Source of the DNA: Oscillospiraceae bacterium
GTDB lineage: Bacteria; Bacillota; Clostridia; UMGS1810
NCBI GenBank assembly: GCA_022769845.1
Contig: JALEIO010000119.1
Span: 1 to 27,310 of the forward strand
DNA: 27,310 bases
Direction: 5' to 3'
Part shown: piece by piece, positions 7,702 to 16,114 of the stretch
How the letters are laid out: each line of letters opens with the position of its first letter
How positions within the stretch are numbered: position 1 is the stretch's first letter
Notes under the pieces: model-generated
Database searches by the model: none
Told to the model about the DNA's origin: nothing
The model's input: only the letters and a program-made list of their open reading frames with translations
Program-made: the position numbers and the translations under genes

Positions 7702-8361
7702 TTGGATAATATCAATGTAAATAACGAGGTTCATCTTGCAGGAACAATAGTAAGCTCTCTTTCCTTCAGTCACGAGGTATACGGCGAGCGATTTTTGACA
7801 TTTTGTCTGAAAGTGCCGCGGCTCAGCGATATTTCGGATTACATAAACGTAACGGTGTCGGAAAGACTTATAAAAACAATGAATTTGGAGGTGGGCAGCG
7901 CTGTTGAGGTGGACGGACAATTTCGTTCGTACAATAATTATTCGTCAACGGGAAACAGGCTTATTTTAACGGTTTTTGCGCGGGATATTGCTATGCATTC
8001 AGGCGAAAACTTTAAAAATCCCAATTACATATATCTTAACGGATTTATCTGCAAAGCGCCTGTTTATCGTATAACGCCGTTCGGCCGCGAAATAACCGAC
8101 CTTTTAATTGCCGTTAACCGCGCATATAACAAATCGGACTATATGCCGTGCATTGCCTGGGGCAGAAACGCGCGTTTTTCGGGTAACCTTTCGGTCGGCG
8201 ACAACATAAAGATATGGGGAAGAATTCAAAGCAGAGAGTATCAAAAGAAAATTTCCGAGGAGGAAACCGTGACCAAAACCGCGTTTGAAATTTCAATTTC
8301 AAAAATGGAGGTAATGCAGAAGGAGGAAAGCGGCGAGCAAAGCAATACTGAAATAAGTTAA
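7702..8361 (+). CDS. SSB-like protein with two tandem OB folds
   Basis: A 219-residue protein with two single-strand-binding-type OB folds in tandem, roughly residues 8-97 (EVHLAGTIVSS ... GNRLILTVFARDI) and 109-205 (YIYLNGFICKAPVYRITPFG ... MPCIAWGRNA). The second is closer to canonical SSB. The tail is short and polar and lacks the DDDIPF-like acidic tip of replicative SSB, so recruitment of partner enzymes is not evident. It stands alone, not between rpsF and rpsR, so it is probably a paralogue used in repair or uptake rather than the main SSB. The start is TTG, supported by GGGAG ten bases upstream. Confidence 0.78.
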   Translation: MDNINVNNEVHLAGTIVSSLSFSHEVYGERFLTFCLKVPRLSDISDYINVTVSERLIKTMNLEVGSAVEVDGQFRSYNNYSSTGNRLILTVFARDIAMHSGENFKNPNYIYLNGFICKAPVYRITPFGREITDLLIAVNRAYNKSDYMPCIAWGRNARFSGNLSVGDNIKIWGRIQSREYQKKISEEETVTKTAFEISISKMEVMQKEESGEQSNTEIS

Positions 8362-8376
8362 AAATTTTTTTGTTTC

Positions 8377-8403
8377 GGGGCGATATATATATCGTCCCCT
8401 TTC
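8377..8403 (+). terminator. Intrinsic terminator after the SSB-like gene
   Basis: GGGGCGATA and TATCGTCCCC pair with one bulged T, followed by a short broken T-run (TTTCTTT). Placed 15 bases after the stop codon. Confidence 0.6.
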
Positions 8404-8413
8404 TTTACATATC

Positions 8414-8454
8414 AAAAAAGGATTGCATATCGTTTGATACGCAATCCTTTTTTT
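8414..8454. terminator. Bidirectional terminator before the SLH gene end
   Basis: A6-GGATTGC ... GCAATCC-T7 with an inner TATC-gttt-GATA stem. The one A/C mismatch on the + strand becomes a G·U pair in the minus transcript, so it mainly serves the minus-strand SLH gene that ends at 8470, and backs up the weaker terminator of the SSB-like gene. Confidence 0.88.
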
Positions 8455-8469
8455 GATGTCAATCTTTTA

Positions 8470-10785
8470 TCATACTTTTTTCGCAACAATAATTCTCACT
8501 CTGCCGCCTTTTGACTCTGCTTTATCGGCATAAACCGAAATGCTCTTATACTCGGATAAATTATCCGCTATGGTATCAATCGGTGTAATTAGGTATTTAT
8601 AACCGTTGTTGCCGCTGTCATAAGTCATTGTATATACAATTACATTGCTTGCAAGAGTGTATTTTGTGTCTCCGGCAATGATATACGAGCCTGTAAGCTC
8701 CGAAATTTTTCCGGTTATGGCATTCATAGATTTAACCGCGTCAATCGTCTGACCCGACAGAACCAGCCTTGCGCCCTCACCGGCGGAAACGGGCAGGTAA
8801 CGTCCCGAATCGGTATATGTTGTACCGTTTGAATCAAAAGTGTACTGATAGCCGCGCACATTTATTTTGCCGTCCGCATCCTTTGAGGTTTTAACCTTTG
8901 AAGTTACCGCGTAGGTATACATATCGCCCGTAACGTCCTTCAAAATCATTTTTTCAATCTCGCCGCTGCCGTTTTTCTCAACATATATAACATTGCTTGA
9001 TGTAAGGTCAACGCCGTCAATTCTTTGCAGATAAGTTTTTATATAAAGCGTGGGCTCATCCTCGTAAGTAGTGCTTACGTCAAGAATTTGAACGTTTTCC
9101 GAAACAGCAGTTTTGCCGATTTTCATTTTACTTGCGTTAACCGTTCCGAGCGTTTCGGGAGCGGAAATTCTCGTTGCCTTACCCTCGCCGTTTGAAAACG
9201 TCATATTAACCGCCAGGTTTTTAAGGCTTGAATAGTTCTTGTCTGTTTTGTATTCATTTTCAACGCCGTCTGTTGTAACGATTTTTGCGTAAAACGCCGA
9301 ATAATCATTTCCGTTGCTGTCCTTATAAATTTTGCTTCCGGTTTCGGTCAAATATCCTATAACGTTTGTTGAAACGCTGCCTGCCGAAATTGCGTCGGCA
9401 ATTTTTCCGCTTCGCCCGATAAGGCACGTTACGGCATCGCCGAATTTAAGACTTCCGGACGAGGAAAGCTTGTTATATGCCGCCGCGCCCTCAAGGTCAT
9501 AGGTTACACCCGAAATTTTTACGCTTATCGGGTTATCCCTTGTAGGCGTTGCGTCCTCATAAACGCCCGTCACCTTTTTAGAATATGCAAGAACCATATT
9601 TACGCCCTTGTTATAATAAACAACGTCGTTTGTTTTGATGTCGGAGTATGCGCATTTTACACCGTCGCGCACAATAAATGCGTTTGTAAGGTCGCTTGCG
9701 CCAAGGCTTGACGCCCACCCTGTATTTGAAACGGTAACAGGTCCCACAAGCGTGCCTTCGTTGTAGATAAGATAATCCACCGCACCGTAATCGTCATAGC
9801 GAACGGTTATTTCATCGCCCATTGCAAGCTTTGCCTTAACCGCCGAAAAACTACTCTGCTTGCCGCCCTCGTAAACGTCAAGACCATCCTTGAAAGTAAT
9901 TTCCTTTATAGTGCCGTTGTCATGCACCAAAACCTTGTCATCAAGCACTGAATAAACCGCATATGTTTTGGTGGTGTATTCGGTATTTGGAATAAACGCA
10001 ATCAGCTCGTCGCCGTCTTTTATAATTCCGTTTCCCTTCTTGCCGAGATAGTCAAGATTTAAGTTTTTACCTATTTTATACGTTCCGCCGCTGGTTGCAA
10101 TTTTGTCGGCACCGACAGACGAATCCTCCTTGGAGGTTGCAATAAGAATTACATCCTCTTTAAGTGTGCAGTTAAATATGCTCATATACTTCTCGGTAGA
10201 CGATACAGGCGTGGATTTTGCCTTGCAGTTCAAAAGATTGTAAACCAATATAACTGCTTCGCGCCTTGTAAGATACGAACCGATTTGCGACTGCATATCG
10301 TCTATGAGGTTAATATTTTTTGCAATTCCGTAAGGACCGTACGGCCACGACGAGCCAAAATCGGCGTTTTCATAGCCCAAAAGCTTCAAAAATACCGTTA
10401 TTGCTTCTTCAAAAAGCACGTTTTGGTCGGGACGGAAGGTGGCGTCCTCATAGCCATTTACATATTTGTTGGAAAGTGCAACTTTTACATACGGCGCTGC
10501 CCAGTGAGTATATGGAACATCAGAAAACGGCGATATTGCAAGAAAAGCCGCAACACTGTTTCGCTGCTCTGACGCGGCAACTGCAATTTTGGAAAATTCC
10601 GCCCTCGTTACAAGGTCGTCAAGCCTGTAATTGCCGTCGGGGTCGCCGTTTATAATGTTAAAGCTTGAAATGAAGCTTATGTAATCCTCGATATTTACGC
10701 CGTTATCATCTTCGGCAGCAAATACGCAAATCGAAGACAGAACAATGCAAAATGCAAGGATTAATGAGATACTTTTTTTAATCAT
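8470..10785 (-). CDS. Secreted S-layer homology (SLH) domain protein
   Basis: A 771-residue exported surface protein. Residues 1-23 are a signal peptide (MIKKSISLILAF ... CVFAA). Three SLH domains follow at about 32-75, 86-138 and 146-187, with hallmarks FSDVPYTHWAAPYV, NGYEDATFRPD and LTRREAVILVYNLL; these normally bind pyruvylated secondary cell-wall polymer. Residues ~190-771 are beta-rich and repetitive in feel, with short units such as GKISELTGSYIIAGDTKYTL, but I recognise no family or catalytic motif. The ribosome binding site GGAG is seven bases from the ATG. It lies 75 bases after the ABC permease gene with a stem-loop but no terminator between, so it may be read from the same operon. 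A role in wall organisation or as extracellular partner of the exporter is speculative. Confidence 0.88.
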   Translation of the reverse strand: MIKKSISLILAFCIVLSSICVFAAEDDNGVNIEDYISFISSFNIINGDPDGNYRLDDLVTRAEFSKIAVAASEQRNSVAAFLAISPFSDVPYTHWAAPYVKVALSNKYVNGYEDATFRPDQNVLFEEAITVFLKLLGYENADFGSSWPYGPYGIAKNINLIDDMQSQIGSYLTRREAVILVYNLLNCKAKSTPVSSTEKYMSIFNCTLKEDVILIATSKEDSSVGADKIATSGGTYKIGKNLNLDYLGKKGNGIIKDGDELIAFIPNTEYTTKTYAVYSVLDDKVLVHDNGTIKEITFKDGLDVYEGGKQSSFSAVKAKLAMGDEITVRYDDYGAVDYLIYNEGTLVGPVTVSNTGWASSLGASDLTNAFIVRDGVKCAYSDIKTNDVVYYNKGVNMVLAYSKKVTGVYEDATPTRDNPISVKISGVTYDLEGAAAYNKLSSSGSLKFGDAVTCLIGRSGKIADAISAGSVSTNVIGYLTETGSKIYKDSNGNDYSAFYAKIVTTDGVENEYKTDKNYSSLKNLAVNMTFSNGEGKATRISAPETLGTVNASKMKIGKTAVSENVQILDVSTTYEDEPTLYIKTYLQRIDGVDLTSSNVIYVEKNGSGEIEKMILKDVTGDMYTYAVTSKVKTSKDADGKINVRGYQYTFDSNGTTYTDSGRYLPVSAGEGARLVLSGQTIDAVKSMNAITGKISELTGSYIIAGDTKYTLASNVIVYTMTYDSGNNGYKYLITPIDTIADNLSEYKSISVYADKAESKGGRVRIIVAKKV

Positions 10786-10823
10786 AACCTTTCTCCTTCC
10801 GAATAGGTGTTAAATTTACAAGC

Positions 10824-10853
10824 TGTGCAAAAGAATAAATTTTCTTTCGCACA
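10824..10853 (-). other. Intercistronic stem-loop between permease and SLH genes
   Basis: In the minus transcript, TGTGCGAAAGAA and TTCTTTTGCACA form a 12-pair stem (one G·U) with a six-base loop. No U-run follows, so read-through is likely. It could act as an mRNA-end stabiliser or processing site that sets different levels for transporter and SLH protein. Confidence 0.5.
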
Positions 10854-10860
10854 AAGGCTG

Positions 10861-12045
10861 TTAATCGTGTCTTAAAGCGTCAATCGGATTAAGCGCCGCC
10901 GCTTTTTTTGCAGGAAAATATCCGAATGCAACTCCGACAAGAGCCGAAATCGTGAATGACAAAATTATCGAAGGTATGGATACAACGGGGTTTAAATCCG
11001 GCACAGACCGCAAGGCAAAGCACCCGAATATGCCGAGCAGTATGCCGATTATTCCGCCGACAGAGCTTGTTGTGATTGCCTCAACGACAAACTGGCTCAT
11101 TATATCCCACGGAGTAGCTCCGAGTGATTTTCGTATTCCGATTTCACGCGTTCTTTCTGTTACCGATACAAGCATAATATTCATTATTCCTATGCCGCCG
11201 ACAAGCAATGATACACCTGCAACGCAGCCGCCCATAAGGCTCATTTTGCCCGTCATATCGTTGATAGTGTCAACAAGGCTGGACATATTCATAACTTTAT
11301 ATGCGTCGCTGTCGTTAAAAACTTTATAAAGATATCCTTCAATGGTTGCCTGCGCCTTTATTGCAACGTCCTTATTTGCCGCGCAGAAAGTATACGCGTT
11401 TATTGAAAAAGTGTTTGCAAGCTTTTGAGCTATCGTGTACGGAATAATAATTGTATCGTCGTCCGATGATTCTTCGCTGTCCGCTTTTTCCTCCAAAACG
11501 CCCACAACGGTGAAATTTCTGCCGTTTATTTTAATTTCGTTTCCCAGCGCATTTTCCGCAGTTCCGTAAAGATTGTTTGCAACATAGCTTCCGATTACGC
11601 AGTTTAAAAGCCGGTCGTGGCAGTCAAGATACTGCAAATCTCTGCCGTATTCCGCCTTTCTGTTGTTTATTAACGCATAATTTTCATTTCCGCCCTTAAC
11701 CGAGGTGGTGTCAAGATTTTCCGAGCCGGATTTTACAACAGCACCCGAAACGGTTATGGAAGGCGACATACCGGATATAAGTTCGGAATTTTCGTCTACG
11801 AGATTTTGCATATCGTCTATGTCAACGCTTCTGTTTCCTCCGCGCCCGCGAATTGAAACAATAATGTTTGTTGCGCCCATACTTTCAAATTCGTCCATAA
11901 CCATTTGCGTCATACCGTTTATCACACCTACAATTATTATCACGGCGCCTACACCGATAATAATGCCGAGCATTGTAAGAAAGGAGCGCATTTTACTGCC
12001 GAGAAGACTTTTTATTGCAAGAGTAAGCGATTGTTTTATACTCAA
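10861..12045 (-). CDS. MacB-like ABC transporter permease (FtsX/MacB fold)
   Basis: A 394-residue membrane protein with the MacB/FtsX layout: TM1 near residues 20-42 (LTMLGIIIGVGAVIIIVGVI), a large extracytoplasmic domain of about 220 residues, then three TM helices from ~275 to 390. The conserved cytoplasmic segment VTERTREIGIRKSLGA is intact and the protein ends with the typical AALNPIDALRHD. It pairs with the ATPase encoded upstream. The start is TTG at 12045, overlapping the TGA stop of the ATPase gene (TTGA) with AAGGAG ten bases upstream, so the two are translationally coupled. Such systems work as mechanotransmitters that export peptides, antibiotics or lipid-linked substrates; the substrate is unknown. 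Confidence 0.92.
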   Translation of the reverse strand: MSIKQSLTLAIKSLLGSKMRSFLTMLGIIIGVGAVIIIVGVINGMTQMVMDEFESMGATNIIVSIRGRGGNRSVDIDDMQNLVDENSELISGMSPSITVSGAVVKSGSENLDTTSVKGGNENYALINNRKAEYGRDLQYLDCHDRLLNCVIGSYVANNLYGTAENALGNEIKINGRNFTVVGVLEEKADSEESSDDDTIIIPYTIAQKLANTFSINAYTFCAANKDVAIKAQATIEGYLYKVFNDSDAYKVMNMSSLVDTINDMTGKMSLMGGCVAGVSLLVGGIGIMNIMLVSVTERTREIGIRKSLGATPWDIMSQFVVEAITTSSVGGIIGILLGIFGCFALRSVPDLNPVVSIPSIILSFTISALVGVAFGYFPAKKAAALNPIDALRHD

Positions 12046-12767
12046 GTTAAATCAGCTCCTTTTCTGCCGTTTTCCATTGTCGAAACAACATCTTCGTTTA
12101 TAACGTCCGATATTATTTTGCCGTCCTGTATGCGCACTGTGCGTTTAGTTTGCGCCGCAATGGAATTATCATGCGTTATAAGCACAATTGTTGTGCCTTC
12201 CGTATTAAGTTTTTTCAAAAGCGCCAGAACATCCTTGCCTGTTTTTGAATCCAGCGCACCCGTCGGCTCGTCGGCAAGAATAACAGGAGGATTTCCCGCA
12301 AGCGCGCGTGCTATGGACACTCTTTGCTGCTGACCGCCGGAAAGCTGGGACGGAAACTTTGTAAGCCGGTCTCCGAGGCCTACCCTCTCAAGCGCCGTTG
12401 CTGCAAGCTTTTTGCGCTGTGATGGCGACATTCTTCTGTATATCAGCGGAAGCTCCACATTTTCAATTAAATTCAGCTTTGGAATAAGGTTATATTGCTG
12501 AAAAACAAAGCCCAATTCTTTATTTCGTATGTAAGCAAGCTCTTTTTCGCTCATTTTGCTTACATCGTTTCCGTGAAGGTAATATTCACCGCTTGTGGGA
12601 ATGTCCAGGCAGCCGATTATATTCATACAGGTGGATTTTCCCGAGCCTGACGAGCCTACTATGGATGTAAACTCACCTTGACCGACAAACAGGGAAACAT
12701 CATCAAGCGCGCGGATTTCACTGTCGCCGTCGGAGTATATTTTATAAACATGTTTTAGTTCAATCAT
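12042..12767 (-). CDS. MacB/LolD-type ABC transporter ATP-binding protein
   Basis: A 241-residue ATPase. Walker A is GSSGSGKST (residues 38-46), the Q-loop VFQQYNLIP follows, then the signature LSGGQ (142-146), Walker B VILADEPTGALDS (162 onward) and the switch His in ITHD. The motif DEPTGALDS is typical of the MacB/LolD/FtsE group. I place the start at the ATG at 12767, six bases after GGAG; a TTG at 12779 would overlap that ribosome binding site. It is preceded by the adaptor gene with a 75-base gap holding a stem-loop, and overlaps the permease gene by four bases. Confidence 0.95.
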   Translation of the reverse strand: MIELKHVYKIYSDGDSEIRALDDVSLFVGQGEFTSIVGSSGSGKSTCMNIIGCLDIPTSGEYYLHGNDVSKMSEKELAYIRNKELGFVFQQYNLIPKLNLIENVELPLIYRRMSPSQRKKLAATALERVGLGDRLTKFPSQLSGGQQQRVSIARALAGNPPVILADEPTGALDSKTGKDVLALLKKLNTEGTTIVLITHDNSIAAQTKRTVRIQDGKIISDVINEDVVSTMENGRKGADLT

Positions 12768-12792
12768 ATGCTTCTCCAATCTGCCTTAATTT

Positions 12793-12839
12793 AAGCATAA
12801 AAGTGTTTAAATCCTATGGTGTTTGGCTCTTTTATGCTT
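12793..12839 (-). other. Intercistronic stem-loop between adaptor and ATPase genes
   Basis: AAGCATAAAAG and CTTTTATGCTT are perfect 11-bp inverted repeats around a 25-base loop, starting just after the adaptor stop codon. No U-run follows in the minus direction. A possible processing or stability element separating adaptor from ATPase-permease expression. Confidence 0.5.
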
Positions 12840-12842
12840 TTA

Positions 12843-14675
12843 TCAGCCTCGAGGGCCGCCGCCTCCGCTGTTGCCGCCTCGCTGACCGCCGCCACTGCCT
12901 CCGCCGCTGGGAGGACCGCCCTGCGGACCGCCGCCGCCCATCATCATACCGAATCCCGAAGATACGGTTGCGTCCGGAAGAACTACGGTATCGCCCTCGT
13001 TAAGTCCTTTCTTTATTTCAACATAATCGTCATCCGTAAGACCTGTTTCTACAAATACTGCCTTGTAGCCGTTCGGGATATCGAGATTTTTAAGGAACGG
13101 GCTGTTGTCCTTGCTTGTTTCAGCATTTTTTCCGTTCGGCGTTTCGCTCATTTCAACACCCTCCGAATCGGTTTTTGCTATAACCACATTTCCGCGGCGA
13201 AGCGCCGAAACAGGTATTCTTAAAACATTTTCCACCTTTTCAATAACTATGCTTGCGCTTACATTCATACCGGGAATAAGCTTATCCTTGTTATCGCTGT
13301 TTACAATAACGGTAACAGGATATGTGGTTACGCCCTGCGAGCTTGTTCCCACAACGCTTACTTTATCTACAATACCTGTAAATTTTTCGCCTTCATAAGC
13401 GTCGGCAGTTATGGAAACCTCCTGACCTACCTCAATGTTTGCTATGTCAAGTTCGTCAATATTCATATCAAAGGTGAGAATTGACAAATCCGAAATTATT
13501 GCAAGCGGCTTTGTTGACGAGGAAGAATTGTTGTCTATTTTTTCGCCCTGCTTGTAGTTTTTCTGCACAATTTTGCCATCGATAGGTGCTTTTATGCTAT
13601 AATCCTCCAAATCGTCATACAGGCTTTTTAAATTTTCCTTTGCGTCCTTTAAGCTGTTTTGGGCGTTTTTAACGTTGGAGTAAGAATTATCATAATCTAT
13701 TTTGAAAATAATATCACCCTTGTTTACTTTGTCGCCCACCTTATAGTTTAACGCGTATACATCGCCCGAAAGCTTTGCGGTAACCGTCTGCTCCGCACTG
13801 CTTTTAAAGGTTCCCGAATCGTTGCACGCAATATCTCCAACCGTTGCAGTGGCTTTGTCGCCGTCCTTTATGGCACCCGGATTGTCAACGCTTATTTCAA
13901 CGTATTTTACAACCGAGCCTTCATCTGAAACGGTTGTACCCGAGCCGACGTGCGTAACCGTTCCGTTTACAGAAGAATACGAATTTTCAAGATGCACACT
14001 TGCCGCTTCGCCTACCGAAATTCTATTGGCATCACCCGAATTAAAGGTTATGGTAAGCTTCATTTTTGAATTATCCTTGATGGTTGCAACCTGCGTACCG
14101 TTGTTAACCTTGTCGCCTTCCTCAACATTAAGCGACGTAATAACTCCCGAGGTAGGAGCGGCAACGTTCATATCGCGGTTTGCGTCGTTGTAATTTTTCA
14201 CCGCGTCCTCATAGCTCGTCTGCGCTTTTTCTATTGAAAGATTTGCTCTGTCAATGCTGGTCTGCATATCGCTTGAGTCTATAACATAGAGAACCTGGTC
14301 TTTTTTAACCTCGTCGCCTTCTTCAAAATTGCAGGCAATAATTTCGCCCTTAATACCAACGCTTGTTACTTCATACTGGTCAATTGCCTCAATGGTTCCC
14401 GAGCCTTCAATAATTTTTGTAACATCGCCTTTTGTAACCTTGCCGGTGTTTATTTCGCTTTTGTCTGCCTTTTTACCGCAGCCTTTAAAAAGAAATATAA
14501 TAAGAACAAGCGCAAGCAGCACCGCTGTTATTGATATGATTTTTTTCTTGTTTTTCTTTTGAAAAATCTTTTTTGCGCCGTTTTTTGCTTTTGACGCCGC
14601 GTCCGCTGCAATTTCTTTGCAGGATTTTTTCTTTTTTTCGTTTGAAACTTCGGCTGTCTTTAATTCTTCTGACAT
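12843..14675 (-). CDS. MacA/HlyD-type transporter adaptor with apparent duplicated core
   Basis: A 610-residue membrane-anchored adaptor of an ABC efflux system: Lys-rich cytoplasmic N-terminus, one TM helix at about 45-63, then an extracytoplasmic part. Lipoyl half-motifs occur four times: GEIIACNFEEGDEV (~110), SGVITSLNVEEGDKV (~176), SGDVYALNYKVGDKV (~303) and DGKIVQKNYKQGEKI (~366). Each pair is separated by a short coiled-coil hairpin (~137-168 and ~332-358) and followed by a beta-barrel-like segment (~204-281 and ~400-478). Classical MacA has one set and ~370-400 residues. The last ~35 residues are almost all Gly/Pro/Gln/Arg/Ser after GFGMMMG. Start supported by GGAAAGGGG. It lies 27 bases after the kinase gene, in one operon with kinase, regulator, ATPase and permease. 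Confidence 0.88.
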   Translation of the reverse strand: MSEELKTAEVSNEKKKKSCKEIAADAASKAKNGAKKIFQKKNKKKIISITAVLLALVLIIFLFKGCGKKADKSEINTGKVTKGDVTKIIEGSGTIEAIDQYEVTSVGIKGEIIACNFEEGDEVKKDQVLYVIDSSDMQTSIDRANLSIEKAQTSYEDAVKNYNDANRDMNVAAPTSGVITSLNVEEGDKVNNGTQVATIKDNSKMKLTITFNSGDANRISVGEAASVHLENSYSSVNGTVTHVGSGTTVSDEGSVVKYVEISVDNPGAIKDGDKATATVGDIACNDSGTFKSSAEQTVTAKLSGDVYALNYKVGDKVNKGDIIFKIDYDNSYSNVKNAQNSLKDAKENLKSLYDDLEDYSIKAPIDGKIVQKNYKQGEKIDNNSSSSTKPLAIISDLSILTFDMNIDELDIANIEVGQEVSITADAYEGEKFTGIVDKVSVVGTSSQGVTTYPVTVIVNSDNKDKLIPGMNVSASIVIEKVENVLRIPVSALRRGNVVIAKTDSEGVEMSETPNGKNAETSKDNSPFLKNLDIPNGYKAVFVETGLTDDDYVEIKKGLNEGDTVVLPDATVSSGFGMMMGGGGPQGGPPSGGGSGGGQRGGNSGGGGPRG

Positions 14676-14702
14676 TGTTTTACCCCTTTCCTTTAATGCA
14701 AT

Positions 14703-16103
14703 CTACAATTTAAACCAAAAGTCGCTGCCCTTGCCAAGCTCGCTTTTTATGCCGTATTCCGCGCCGTGCATAATAAGAATGTTCTTTACGATTGAAAGTC
14801 CTATTCCGGTGCCGTTTACGCCGCGCTTGTGGTTTTTTCCCGACTTGTAGTATCTGTCCCAAACCTTGTCTATTTTATCGGGAGCAATACCTTCTCCCGT
14901 ATCAATAACTTCAAAAAGCACCTTGCCGTCTGATTTCGTTACCCTTATTTTTACGGTTTTGTCATCGCCGGTATAGTTTACGGCATTATTTAAAAGGTTA
15001 TAAACCACCTGATAAATTTTTGAATAATCCGCAAAAATAGCACAGTCAGGCTCAATTTCAGTAATAAATTCGTAGCCTTCGTTCTGCTCTAAAACCGCAA
15101 AATTCTTGAGCACGGAATTTACAATTTCCTTTAAATCAACCCTCTCGCGCTCTAACGTATCAATATTTGCTTCCATTTTGGATAAATCCAGAATATCGCT
15201 TACAAGATATGTAAGACGGTCTGTCTCGTCAATTATAACGCTTAAATGCTCGTTTCGTTTTTCTTTGTTGTCACCTGACAAATCGCGCACCATTTCGGCG
15301 TATGATTTTATAATCGTCAGCGGTGTTTTCAAATCGTGCGATACATTTGACAAAAGGTCACGTCTAAGCTCATCGGTCTTTTTAAGCTCGGAGGACGCAA
15401 AGTTTAACGTATCTGCCAAATCGTCTATTTCTTTAAAGCCGCCGCCCTCAAATTCGGCATCATATTTGCCTTCCGCAAGCTTTGAGGCGGTTTGAGTGAT
15501 TTTTATAATCGGCTTTGTAAAATTTTTCGCCGTAAAATATGACAGTATAAGCGCAATTAAAAGCGACAGCACCGACACCATAATAAACTGCGTACTAAGT
15601 ATTTTTGCCGTAGAATTAAGCGCCACAAGCGGCGATTTCATATAAAGATAGTATTCGTTTCCTAAATTATTATGTATTTTTGTCGCATATGAAACAACGT
15701 TCATTTTAAAATTGTGCTCGGTGTGACGGTAAACTACCTCATCTTTTTTTTCAAGAATATTAATAACCTCATCTTTTTCATCACCGTTTATCCAGCCGGG
15801 ACGCGGATGCTTTTTGCTTGAAAGCATATTTCCGTTCGAATCGAACACATAAATTGAAATTCCCTGTTCAAACGAAACCTTTTCAACATATATCGCAATT
15901 TGTTCGGAATTAAGCGTTTCGCTTGCAGCCTTTATTTGTTTTCCGCAATCCTTCATCTCTCTGCCCTTCATAGTTTTGTAAAAGGTGCTGAAAAGAATTA
16001 TCTGCAAAATCCACAAAAGGCACAGAATTATCATTGTAAATGCGGCAAAATATTTCCACATTCGTATTTTTATGCTTTGTTCGGATTTGTGATTTTTAGT
16101 CAT
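14703..16103 (-). CDS. Sensor histidine kinase, two-TM membrane type
   Basis: A 466-residue kinase. TM1 spans ~17-39 and TM2 ~170-191, enclosing an extracytoplasmic sensor domain of ~130 residues with a PAS-like strand (GISIYVFDSNGNML). HAMP follows (~192-245), then the HisKA motif NVSHDLKTPL with phosphoacceptor His256. The ATPase domain shows the N-box NLLNNAVNYTG, G1 DTGEGI and G2 GTGIGLSIVKNI. It lies 11 bases after its response regulator and directly ahead of the exporter genes, so it probably senses an envelope signal or the exported compound. AAGGGTGAG upstream of the ATG is the ribosome binding site, with rather long spacing. Confidence 0.95.
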   Translation of the reverse strand: MTKNHKSEQSIKIRMWKYFAAFTMIILCLLWILQIILFSTFYKTMKGREMKDCGKQIKAASETLNSEQIAIYVEKVSFEQGISIYVFDSNGNMLSSKKHPRPGWINGDEKDEVINILEKKDEVVYRHTEHNFKMNVVSYATKIHNNLGNEYYLYMKSPLVALNSTAKILSTQFIMVSVLSLLIALILSYFTAKNFTKPIIKITQTASKLAEGKYDAEFEGGGFKEIDDLADTLNFASSELKKTDELRRDLLSNVSHDLKTPLTIIKSYAEMVRDLSGDNKEKRNEHLSVIIDETDRLTYLVSDILDLSKMEANIDTLERERVDLKEIVNSVLKNFAVLEQNEGYEFITEIEPDCAIFADYSKIYQVVYNLLNNAVNYTGDDKTVKIRVTKSDGKVLFEVIDTGEGIAPDKIDKVWDRYYKSGKNHKRGVNGTGIGLSIVKNILIMHGAEYGIKSELGKGSDFWFKL

Positions 16104-16114
16104 TTTTTAAATTC

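Noticed and set aside
12843..12950. Glycine-rich C-terminus of the adaptor as a frameshift artefact
   Set aside because: The frame continues to a normal stop right before the intergenic stem-loop, and Gly/Met-rich tails are seen in adaptor proteins of this kind.
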